From positions 15,001 through 79,000 of the forward strand of contig CAJQUW010003459.1 of the NCBI GenBank assembly GCA_907163375.1: a stretch of DNA of 64,000 nucleotides, read 5' to 3'. This DNA is from Prostheceraeus crozeri (lineage: Eukaryota > Platyhelminthes > Polycladida > Euryleptidae). A model generated the notes under the pieces. It had not been told where the DNA came from, made no database searches, and saw nothing but the letters and a program-made list of their open reading frames with translations. Below, in pieces: positions 8,020-14,979 of the stretch (its first letter is position 1; each line of letters starts with the position of its first letter). The position numbers and the translations under genes were made by a program.

Positions 8020-9240
8020 TCACTGTCGATCACTTAGATGAAAGATGTCGGCACGACGCATCCAAGAGTTCATACTTGAAGGATAACCAGCCCATTTAAC
8101 AAGACACCATTCTTCACCTTGCCGTTTTTTACATCGAATGATTTTCTCTACCAAATATGTTTCACTTTCAGTGACTACCTCAATCTCATCGCGGTAAAAG
8201 CTACCCTCAATTTCTTCATTATCGTAATCTTTCAACTTGTAGGTGGTCGGAGAGTCTTTTTGATTAATCCTTGATACTGTAAATACCTCCTCTGTCCAAT
8301 TCGGAAGGTACCCTTTAGCAAAAACACTTTTCACTTTTGAGATACGAACTTTATCGCCAATTTTCACATCACTTTTCACATGAGTGCGTTTACGTTGGAA
8401 TGATTCGCGCACTTTATCTACATTGTCAGCATTTACATCTACTGGTCTGAGTCCAATAGAACGATGGATAGAGTGATTGTAGGCATGGAGTGTATCTTGT
8501 AGAACCTTTGTCCAATTTTGTGTCAAGTTGGCAGTAAAATGTCGCCACAAGCGATTTTTTAATGTGCGATTAAAACGTTCAACGAGTGCAGCTTTATAAG
8601 CGCTCTTTACACTAAACAACTCAATGTCATGCCTCTCAAATAATCTTGTCACATGCTGATTTTCAAACTCTTTTCCTTGATCACTCTGAATTCTTTTTGG
8701 AATGCGACCTTCTCGAAAAATTGTTTGGAATGCTTTTGCTACTCCTTTCCCTTCTTTAGTTTTTAAAGGTTGAGCCCACGCATAACGCGAGAAAATATCA
8801 ATGACGGTTAAAATAAAATTATTGCCCGAGTTATGTTTTGAAATGGAGGCAACATCGCACAAATCTGCTTGCCACTGTTCATCGATGTCATGAACAATAT
8901 AATGGCGGGTGCGGTACTTCTTTTTCGCTTGTTTGTGGAGTGTATAGGTAGCCTGACCCTTTAACCATCGTTTCACTTGTGATTGTGGAAGACCACTCGC
9001 TTTTGATAATTTCTTGATAGATGCAAATCCTGCCGGATGTTTTACATCATAATAGATTGACTTCAAACGTTCAGTCGATGACGGCTGACTCTTTTTCCTC
9101 CTTCTCATCTTTTTTCTTTCTTGCCTTTCTACATTTACAACAACTGCAGCATTTAGCTTTAGCGGTTTTGCGATCGTGTTCACATTGCTTAGGGGTTTCA
9201 TTATGAGAGCTGGCGCAGCAAGTGCAAGTGACAACGACAT
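8020..9240 (-). CDS. INT: Retroviral-type integrase with C-terminal chromodomain
   Basis: Integrase that would join Polinton ends to the host genome. The catalytic triad is visible as D126 (WQADLCDV), D187 (QSDQGKEF) and E221 (LVERFNR), with 33 residues between the last two. An N-terminal block (IYYDVKHPAGF, LHKQAKKKYR) is typical of Polinton integrases, as is the SH3-like IGDKVRISK block around residue 315. Residues about 349-400 form a chromodomain (YLVEKIIRCKK, WCLVKWAGYPSSMNSW), expected to read histone marks for target choice. The first ~44 residues are in the frame overlapping the Cys-rich gene and look non-integrase, so the Met at codon 9108 is a better start. The frame is intact. Confidence 0.9.
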   Translation of the reverse strand: MSLSLALAAPALIMKPLSNVNTIAKPLKLNAAVVVNVERQERKKMRRRKKSQPSSTERLKSIYYDVKHPAGFASIKKLSKASGLPQSQVKRWLKGQATYTLHKQAKKKYRTRHYIVHDIDEQWQADLCDVASISKHNSGNNFILTVIDIFSRYAWAQPLKTKEGKGVAKAFQTIFREGRIPKRIQSDQGKEFENQHVTRLFERHDIELFSVKSAYKAALVERFNRTLKNRLWRHFTANLTQNWTKVLQDTLHAYNHSIHRSIGLRPVDVNADNVDKVRESFQRKRTHVKSDVKIGDKVRISKVKSVFAKGYLPNWTEEVFTVSRINQKDSPTTYKLKDYDNEEIEGSFYRDEIEVVTESETYLVEKIIRCKKRQGEEWCLVKWAGYPSSMNSWMRRADIFHLSDRQ

Positions 9241-9286
9241 TCACCTCTGGCGGCTCATTACATGGCAAGCAACACATCTGCTTCAT
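9071..9286 (-). CDS. Small Cys-rich protein overlapping the integrase start
   Basis: Protein of 71 aa starting 1 base after the upstream gene stops. It contains clustered cysteines (CCLPC, CTCC, CCSCCKC) and a Lys/Glu-rich C-terminal tail. It overlaps the first part of the integrase frame; if integrase starts at 9108 the overlap shrinks to about 38 bases. Cysteine spacing suggests a small metal-binding protein, but no family is recognised. It could also be a chance frame; tight packing against its neighbour favours a real gene. Confidence 0.45.
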   Translation of the reverse strand: MKQMCCLPCNEPPEVNVVVTCTCCASSHNETPKQCEHDRKTAKAKCCSCCKCRKARKKKDEKEEKESAVID

Positions 9287-9287
9287 A

Positions 9288-9980
9288 TTAATAGTCTGAG
9301 AACATGTATTTCCTAGGAGGAGCTGTTTTACGTTTTCCTTTTACCAGTTTTAGTGGCGATGTAGATCTACGTCGAGTTCTTCCTCTTGTTTGCTTAGTGA
9401 GTGTGGGAGGGGATGTAGCAGGTGACGTCTTAAACCAATTTGTTGGCATTTTCATCGCCTGAAGCATTGGAGTAGTAGCCACTGTTGAATCAAGTTCTTT
9501 CAATGTCTCATTATTTAAAGCAAATTTTGGCACATTATGCTTTTTCAATAGTTTAAGAAAGTATGACCAACCAGGTGGAACATAGCCCTGACGGCGCTTT
9601 CTACGTGTCGCATACTGAATCAAGTCTTCATAACGTGAAGCATCAATCACTTTATTTTCATCTGTAATGATTTCTCCTCTATCATTTACATTGAGATGGG
9701 GTTCAATACTGTTGAAAAGAGATATGGCATGTGCGCGAGATGCTAAAGGTGTAGCAGTCGATACAGAGTCACGCATCTTATTCTTCAAGTTTTTCAATTG
9801 CTCAACAGTTTCCGATTGTAATAATACAGCACGATGTGGATCTTTGATGTGAACATTTTGCTGATAATCTATTTCTTTCCTATACATTTGATTTGCAAGA
9901 GGTTGCTTTACTTGCTGCATGGCAGTCAATTGTACATATTCATCCTGAGGAATAACAATCATGCGAGAATAAGAACTCAT
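9288..9980 (-). CDS. Polinton protein of unknown function
   Basis: Protein of 230 aa. Not recognised with certainty. It starts with a hydrophobic MIVIPQDEYVQL block, then a charged helical region (about 50-75) likely to form a coiled coil, a central region with YVPPGWSYFLKLLKKHNVP, and a basic Ser/Thr/Pro-rich tail (TRGRTRRRST, KGKRKTAPPRKY). Similar proteins with an opening MxxVP...Y block are common in invertebrate Polintons. Its ATG overlaps the stop codon of the ATPase gene by four bases (ATGA), suggesting coupled expression. A virion core or packaging role is possible. Confidence 0.6.
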   Translation of the reverse strand: MSSYSRMIVIPQDEYVQLTAMQQVKQPLANQMYRKEIDYQQNVHIKDPHRAVLLQSETVEQLKNLKNKMRDSVSTATPLASRAHAISLFNSIEPHLNVNDRGEIITDENKVIDASRYEDLIQYATRRKRRQGYVPPGWSYFLKLLKKHNVPKFALNNETLKELDSTVATTPMLQAMKMPTNWFKTSPATSPPTLTKQTRGRTRRRSTSPLKLVKGKRKTAPPRKYMFSDY

Positions 9981-10642
9981 AGTTTGTAGATAATCATGGG
10001 AGTTTTCAAAATATCACTTCGAAATCTAAATTCTTCCGGACACTCTTGCGTAAAGTCAATGAATAAGTAACCGTATGGTTTTTCAGTAGCTGCTTGAAAA
10101 ATTTCAATTAAGGCTTTTGATCCTCTGGGTGCAACTTGTCGCGCTAAAATTTCAAATTGACTTTTATCTCGCGGATTCTTGAAAATAGCATAATAGTGTG
10201 TATTCAGGTTTCGTGTACGAGCTTCTTTTCCATCAGGAAACAAATTTTGTGTAATATAGATGATAAAACACCTTTTATGGTGTGCTGCGCGAGTGAACAT
10301 ATCTGTAACATCTTTTGAATTCTTACTTTCTTTTAATAAATCATCCAATACAACAACATCATTAGACTGAAGTTTATCCACTGGAATAATTCCTTCATGT
10401 CGAATAAAGTTGCGACTTTGCAATTCCTGAAACAGCGACGGTTGATAAATACCATAACACCAAATCACTCGATTGATAGGTTCCTTAAACAACTCCCTTC
10501 TTTTATCCAATAAATTCAGCGTGAAAACAGTTTTACCTGCATGAGATGGACCTGATACAGTCAGAACTTTATCACATTGAAGTCTGAAATCCATTTTATT
10601 ACTTTGAGACTCAACATTTGCATAATTAACGCTTAGAGCCAA
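9977..10642 (-). CDS. ATP: FtsK/HerA-type genome packaging ATPase
   Basis: P-loop ATPase that would pump the genome into the capsid. Walker A is GPSHAGKT (residues 31-38); Walker B is VVVLDD (96-101); a downstream TQN motif (IYITQNLFPDG) fits the sensor region of the A32-like packaging ATPases. Length (221 aa) is normal for Polintons and the frame is intact. It overlaps the small basic gene upstream by 17 bases and the following gene by four. Confidence 0.88.
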   Translation of the reverse strand: MALSVNYANVESQSNKMDFRLQCDKVLTVSGPSHAGKTVFTLNLLDKRRELFKEPINRVIWCYGIYQPSLFQELQSRNFIRHEGIIPVDKLQSNDVVVLDDLLKESKNSKDVTDMFTRAAHHKRCFIIYITQNLFPDGKEARTRNLNTHYYAIFKNPRDKSQFEILARQVAPRGSKALIEIFQAATEKPYGYLFIDFTQECPEEFRFRSDILKTPMIIYKL

Positions 10643-10982
10643 AGATATTTCCCAATAGGTTGCCCACGGCAGGAGCTATCATTGGAAGTATTGCTGAAAG
10701 GAAACCGCCCTTTTGTGTTAGAGTTTTCCTCTTTCTTTGAAGGGCGACTTTAGGATTGGAGATGAAACGCAATTTCGTAGCATATCGCTTAAGTAACTTT
10801 CGTTGTTTTGGTGCTAATTTCTTCGTCCTCAACTTCCTCACATGAGAAATAATTTCACAAATGAATTTATCGTTAGCATGTCGTATAGCATTGTATCGCT
10901 GATTTGCTTTCATTCGTCGGAGAGCTTGAATGGCTGAAGAAAACTTTTGACTTTTACGTTTCGTCATTTTACGTTTCGCCAT
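10626..10982 (-). CDS. Small basic protein with hydrophobic C-terminal peptide (virion precursor)
   Basis: Protein of 118 aa. The first 85 residues are strongly basic and helical. After LTQKGGF (about residues 89-95) follows a hydrophobic Gly/Ala/Pro-rich tail (LSAILPMIAPAVGNLLG). The QKGG-F site looks like an adenain-type cleavage site, and the tail like a membrane-active or core peptide. Genes of this type sit next to the packaging ATPase in many Polintons. The reading is from composition plus context. Confidence 0.6.
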   Translation of the reverse strand: MAKRKMTKRKSQKFSSAIQALRRMKANQRYNAIRHANDKFICEIISHVRKLRTKKLAPKQRKLLKRYATKLRFISNPKVALQRKRKTLTQKGGFLSAILPMIAPAVGNLLGNIFGSKR

Positions 10983-11033
10983 TTTCCGTGTTAGTCTTTG
11001 CTAAAACCTATCTTTACCACATTTGCATAGGTA

Positions 11034-11363
11034 CTAACTATTGCGACATAAGTGACACTCGAAATGAGCAATGTCACAGTGGTTACATTGGCAAAGTTGA
11101 ATGCAATTACGTATGAAACAGCGTTGACAAAAAGCATGCTTACATCTCTTGAAGATGCGCTTTTCATTTCCATCCTTTCGCTTACATACATCGCAACACA
11201 TAGTTTCACCGTTACTGATGTCTATAGCAAGTCTTTTTGAAGATATGAATTTGCTAGCCTTTTCTAAATAATAGACGCATGTACAGAAGGAATATACTTC
11301 GAGAGTGAGCAGACATAGCTCGAAAACCAGTTGTGCTACAATCAAGTACCACTGCATTTTCAA
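11034..11363 (-). CDS. Membrane-anchored RING-type zinc finger protein
   Basis: Protein of 109 aa. Residues about 5-32 are hydrophobic and could anchor it in a membrane. A RING-like pattern follows: C57-x2-C60-x13-C74-x-H76-x2-C79-x2-C82-x10-C93-x2-C96, with a further Cys pair at 103 and 106. RING proteins usually act as E3 ubiquitin ligases; viral ones often target host defence factors, but here that is inference. The start codon overlaps the stop of the preceding gene (ATGA). A shorter RING-like protein with the same first-half spacing is encoded at 12441-12689. Confidence 0.6.
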   Translation of the reverse strand: MKMQWYLIVAQLVFELCLLTLEVYSFCTCVYYLEKASKFISSKRLAIDISNGETMCCDVCKRKDGNEKRIFKRCKHAFCQRCFIRNCIQLCQCNHCDIAHFECHLCRNS

Positions 11364-11770
11364 TTTTTCTTTATGGAAAGTTGAATGTGAATATCTGAAA
11401 TCGCTTCAATCACTAGACTGCTACCATGATGGTTAAATGCGTTAAGACGTTCAGCAATTTTTATCATATGTCTTTTAAAAAATTCTTCGGGGTGATCTAC
11501 CACTTCCATTGAATAAGAAGCAAAATGGAAAGAGCGACTTTCCACCTCTTCCTTTCCAAAATGACTAAACTTAATTTTCGCAACTAATCGCGCCATGACA
11601 ATGCTATCAGAGAATGTATTCATTAACTCTAGAAATAGAGTGCTAGCATCATCTACCACTGCTTCGATGTCGGTCTCATCTTTATGAAAATTTATCACAT
11701 AATCTTGAACAGCTCCTTTTAAACTTTGCCTATGAAAACGTAATGTTCCGCAGTCGTTTGAGAAAGACAT
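11360..11770 (-). CDS. Polinton protein of unknown function (LKGAVQDY family)
   Basis: Protein of 136 aa. The block LKGAVQDYVINFHKDETD followed by a helix and an Ile/Leu-rich beta segment (MARLVAKIKFSHF), ending with EAISDIHIQLS, resembles a domain I associate with N-terminal regions of replication-related proteins in arthropod Polintons. The resemblance is from memory of the family pattern and is weak. No catalytic motif is evident. It overlaps the RING gene by four bases. Confidence 0.5.
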   Translation of the reverse strand: MSFSNDCGTLRFHRQSLKGAVQDYVINFHKDETDIEAVVDDASTLFLELMNTFSDSIVMARLVAKIKFSHFGKEEVESRSFHFASYSMEVVDHPEEFFKRHMIKIAERLNAFNHHGSSLVIEAISDIHIQLSIKKN

Positions 11771-12048
11771 GATCGCCCTTTAACTAACCCATCCATTGCA
11801 TGAAAACAACAACTCTTCTCATAGTAACATTTATTGAATAACGGTAACAAGCATGCATTATAAATCAATGGTTTGAAAGAGATAAAATAGATACAGCTGA
11901 TAACTATCATACAGCGAGCAATGATAACCATACAGGACTTTGGCAGTGTTGAGGTAAGGAGGAAAGAAGCATTGGTTATGAACGTAGCTACTACAACGAA
12001 CAGACAAAATAGGAACACACAAATCCTTAAAACGTTTCGTGACTTCAT
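11719..12048 (-). CDS. Possible small two-pass membrane protein, alternative frame
   Basis: A 109-aa frame with two hydrophobic segments (ICVFLFCLFVVVATFI at about residues 9-24 and MVIIARCMIVISCIYFI at about 40-56). It overlaps the 3' end of the 12388-11858 frame and the start of the next gene, so it may be a chance frame. Its N-terminal hydrophobic segment is reminiscent of the neighbouring membrane RING protein. Confidence 0.25.
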   Translation of the reverse strand: MKSRNVLRICVFLFCLFVVVATFITNASFLLTSTLPKSCMVIIARCMIVISCIYFISFKPLIYNACLLPLFNKCYYEKSCCFHAMDGLVKGRSCLSQTTAEHYVFIGKV

Positions 12049-12388
12049 GATAATGTTGATTCACTCTACTATCCCAAGGCGGGAGCAAAATATCATCAAT
12101 GATTAGATTGGGAAATACTTTCCTCTCCTTACCAGGATTATTACAAAAGATGCGTATAACATTGAAAGCAGCTAACCATCGTTTAAAGTCAATAAGAAGA
12201 GCACTCTCACAAGAAAAGCCATAGTCTTGCAAATATTTCAGATTAAGTCCATGAATGTGTTTTCTCGCCCATTGATCAACATTGGGATCACAGTTGGCAT
12301 GTTGATGATAGACACTAACAATCTGATATGTCCAATTGTTCATAGCAATAGCACTGAGCTCCTGTACAGGTTCACCCTCACAATCCAT
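11858..12388 (-). CDS. Polinton protein of unknown function, possibly DnaQ-like
   Basis: Protein of 176 aa opening with MDCEGEPVQELSAIAM. A D-x-E pair in a first beta strand is how DEDD exonucleases begin, and Polinton proteins of this layout exist, but the remaining acidic residues of that family are not clearly visible. The C-terminal ~50 residues overlap a hydrophobic alternative frame and may not be native. Function left open. Confidence 0.4.
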   Translation of the reverse strand: MDCEGEPVQELSAIAMNNWTYQIVSVYHQHANCDPNVDQWARKHIHGLNLKYLQDYGFSCESALLIDFKRWLAAFNVIRIFCNNPGKERKVFPNLIIDDILLPPWDSRVNQHYHEVTKRFKDLCVPILSVRCSSYVHNQCFFPPYLNTAKVLYGYHCSLYDSYQLYLFYLFQTIDL

Positions 12389-12440
12389 AAAAATGATGAT
12401 AGAAGCCTAAAACGGAAATTTACACATCTAAGGAAGCGTT

Positions 12441-12689
12441 CTATAACATATTACAAAATGAAGAATTACATCGATGCTTTTCACGACAAAATACACAAAT
12501 GATATGATGGCAACGAAGAAGTAAAATGTATCTAATAAGACCACGTCTACGACACTCAAAGCACATAAGCGAATTGTCATAGGGTAGAGTTAGGAAAGGA
12601 CTAGTAATTCTCCTTCTTTGATTTGCGTTTTGATGTAGCATTCTTCTCCGACTTGCGCTTCGTACCACTGCTGTTAAGGATTTGATCAA
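12441..12689 (-). CDS. Short RING-like zinc finger protein
   Basis: An 82-aa frame; only the C-terminal ~41 residues (from a Met codon at 12566) carry the signal: C43-x2-C46-x13-C60-x-H62-x2-C65-x2-C68-x5-C74-x4-C79. The spacing of the first six ligands is identical to the membrane RING protein at 11034-11363, so the two are probably related. The N-terminal part overlaps the basic tail of the gene ending at 12601, making a start at 12566 attractive; a spliced start is another option. Confidence 0.45.
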   Translation of the reverse strand: MIKSLTAVVRSASRRRMLHQNANQRRRITSPFLTLPYDNSLMCFECRRRGLIRYILLLRCHHIICVFCREKHRCNSSFCNML

Positions 12690-13376
12690 TTATGTCGTCC
12701 ACGTTGGGTGGTTTCGGAATATATAAAATGGATTCCATATGCATGGAGAGAGAGGCTATTTTATTATCCTTGTGTCGACCATAATATAGCCCATTCACTT
12801 TGAAAAGGATATCCCAAGTACCTTCTCCGAGCTCATCACATCTGATGGGTATTGAATGATCTCCATCCTTCTTATAGTAAGTACACCAATGTGATACCGG
12901 TAGGCAAATGTGATTACCATCCCAAATCTTTCTATAGGGAGTATCCTTGTCATCTCTCGCCTTCCACTCTTGAGCAAGAGGAGTAGGAATGTCCATATTT
13001 AATGTCACGTACTCCTCAATAATATCAAGTTGGTGGCGAATGTACGGACTCACGGGGATCAGTATGTAGTCCCCATACTGATTGTGCATTATCTTGACAT
13101 CCGTGGAAGGGAGCATTCCCGTTTGGAGTACTACGCTATGATCATCATAACGCAAGGCTTGTTTAAATTTACGCTGTAGCGGTGTAGGATTATGTACCTT
13201 GGATGTTTCTTCCACTGGCCTCAGTTGTAGATGATCTGACCGTAGCGAACCTTGTAACGTTTGACCGCCATTTTGTCCTACTAGTGCAGCAGATGGAGTA
13301 GATGCCTGAAAATGAAAAAAGATTGTATTAAGTTTACGTTCAAGGGAGGAGAGGGAGGGAAGTAGCGACTTACCAT
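12601..13376 (-). CDS. Spliced Polinton gene of unknown function with an ATG-only first coding exon
   Basis: The long frame (204 aa counted from a GTG at 13215) has no suitable ATG but stays open upstream to 13305, where a splice acceptor lies (polypyrimidine run ending in TTTTCAG). A 68-base intron (13306-13373) separates it from ATG at 13374-13376, directly followed by the donor GTAAGT. Splicing gives an in-frame protein of about 235 aa. The protein has no recognised domain; it contains GDYILIPVSPYIRHQL and PYRKIWDGNHICLPVSHW blocks and a basic tail (KRKSEKN, KRKSKKE) likely to act as a nuclear localisation signal. A TATA box lies about 100 bases upstream. Position at the element end suggests an early regulatory gene; that is inference. 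Confidence 0.6.
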
Positions 13377-13475
13377 TTTAGTTGGGTAATAGAACAGGGA
13401 ACTAGAGAGAGAGAAAATGTGCGTCCGTCACTCGTGTGATTCAACGATGGAATGATTCTCACTGTGGAAGGCTCG

Positions 13476-13484
13476 CTATTTATA
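13476..13484 (-). promoter_or_regulatory. TATA box of the rightmost Polinton gene
   Basis: The minus strand reads TATAAATAG here. Initiation about 30 bases downstream (near 13450) would give a leader of roughly 75 bases before the ATG at 13376. A TATA-driven promoter is notable because the element encodes a TBP-like protein. Confidence 0.5.
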
Positions 13485-13540
13485 AAGAAATGCTTGATTC
13501 TCATTGGATGATGATCCTCATTGGACAATAACATCAAGCT

Positions 13541-14398
13541 GATTCCAAATCTGGTCTCTGTTTTCCAATCCGATGCTTCGTTTTGAAGCTAGAGTCCAAA
13601 ACGTCCCAAATTCTAACTCTGTCGTTTTTCGCCAATGTCCCAAAATCTTAAATGGCGTCTCACATCTAAACGAAGACAGATAGGAACAAGCCGATTCTTT
13701 CACTGAATTTGTCTCACTCTTAGCTTTCAAACGAGCTATCGCACGACAAAATCCGTCCACTGGAAGCCAAAATCGAAGCAAGCTGTCCAGAGGGGGGGGG
13801 GACGTCAGTGAAAATTTTTTCTCTCCGATTTCGCTGGAAACATCCTTCCTAACCCAAAATTTCACGTAGATTCCGAATCTGGCCTCCGTTTTCTCATCCG
13901 ATGCTTCGTTTGGGCGCTACACACCAAAACATCCCAAATTCTAACTCTGTCGTTTTTTCGAAAAATGTTGAAAATTTTTTCTCTCCGATTGACTTGAAAC
14001 TCACTATACAGATAAAGAATTTCACGCTGATTCCAAATCTGAAATCCGTTTTCCAATCCGATGCTTCGTTTTGAAGCTACAGCCCAAAACGTCCCAAATT
14101 CTAACTCTGTCGTTTTTCACCAATGTCCCAAAATCTTAAATGGCGTCTCACATCTAAACGAAGACAGATAGGAACAAGCCGATTCTTTCACTGAATTTGT
14201 CTCACTCTTAGCTTTCAAACGAGCTATCGCACGACAAAATCCGTCCACTAGAAGCCAAAATCGAAGCAAGCTGTGTAGGGGGGGGGGGGACGTCAGCCGA
14301 AAATTTTTTCTCTCCGATTTCGCTGGAAACATCCTTCCTAACCCAAAATTTCACGTAGATTCCGAATCTGGACTCCGTTTTCTCATCCGAACACTCCT
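13541..14398. repeat. Tandem ~329-bp repeats with a short intervening unit
   Basis: Unit 1 (13541-13868) and unit 3 (14029-14357) are nearly identical over ~329 bases. Unit 2 (13869-14028, 160 bases) is an internally deleted version, and a fourth partial unit begins at 14358. Each full unit contains a run of nine to eleven G followed by ACGTCAG. The repeats lie just outside the last Polinton gene and may belong to its terminal region; the matching left terminus is not in the window, so this is unproven. Open frames across this region are repeat artefacts. Confidence 0.8.
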
Positions 14399-14915
14399 TC
14401 CACTCGAAACAACCCATTTACAACCCAACATTCAGCAGATTGCACCAAAAACATCACACACTATAGCCTCAACACTAATCCTGGCGGTCGCCCAAGTCCA
14501 CCACGACACTCTATCGTTCCAGAGGGGGGGGGGACTCAGACCCGAAGCACCACGGCGGCCGACCACGACACTCTGCCGTTCCAGGGGGGGGCGCCGGTCG
14601 AGTGTTTGTCATTTGCTTACTACTATCACACACCTCTCATAAACACCAACCTTCAATCTGAATATTTATATTTTGTTTGAACGCATAAATTGTTAATGAA
14701 ATTTGTCAGATTGTACTTTCCCTTGTTTATATTCCTTATTGCATTTGTCACTTGTCAGTTGCCATTGACGATGGCACGTCATTCGTACTGAAACGCGTTG
14801 GACAATAAACTCAGTTCAACTGAATAATCTCTCTCATCGCCCAGACCATGATGCAGATTTTACACAATCTTGATGAATTTGTTGACTACAAGGGATGAAA
14901 ATGAATGATATTCAC
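14399..14915. other. Non-coding stretch with G-run repeats
   Basis: Two further copies of a short GC-rich module (CACGACACTCT, then CGTTCCAG and 7-9 G) occur near 14502-14531 and 14559-14591. Near 14771-14809 there is a GAAACGCGTTGGACAATAAA stretch of the kind often found beside Penelope elements. No coding exon is seen; the last HDHD2 exon was looked for and not found. Confidence 0.5.
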
Positions 14916-14979
14916 CTGTCCTCACAAGGATTGCTTTCATTCCGGCGTCAATAGCTCCAACAACGTCCGCTTCGACATC
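14916..14979 (-). CDS. HDHD2: HDHD2-like exon 5
   Basis: 64 bases. Acceptor TTTCTTTCCAG precedes it; donor GTGAAT follows. It completes motif IV with its first Asp and carries GAIDAGMKAILVRTG, the conserved strand after the cap domain. It starts in phase 0 and ends one base into a codon. Confidence 0.9.

Noticed and set aside
1..13490. A free-living giant virus or bacterial origin of the left region
   Set aside because: Gene set (PolB, chromodomain integrase, packaging ATPase, adenain, F54H12.2-like capsid) is that of Polintons, and it is joined to host introns and other animal transposons.
13518..14417. Several minus-strand frames of 64-115 aa
   Set aside because: They all lie across the tandem 329-bp repeats and translate the same repeat; no protein family.
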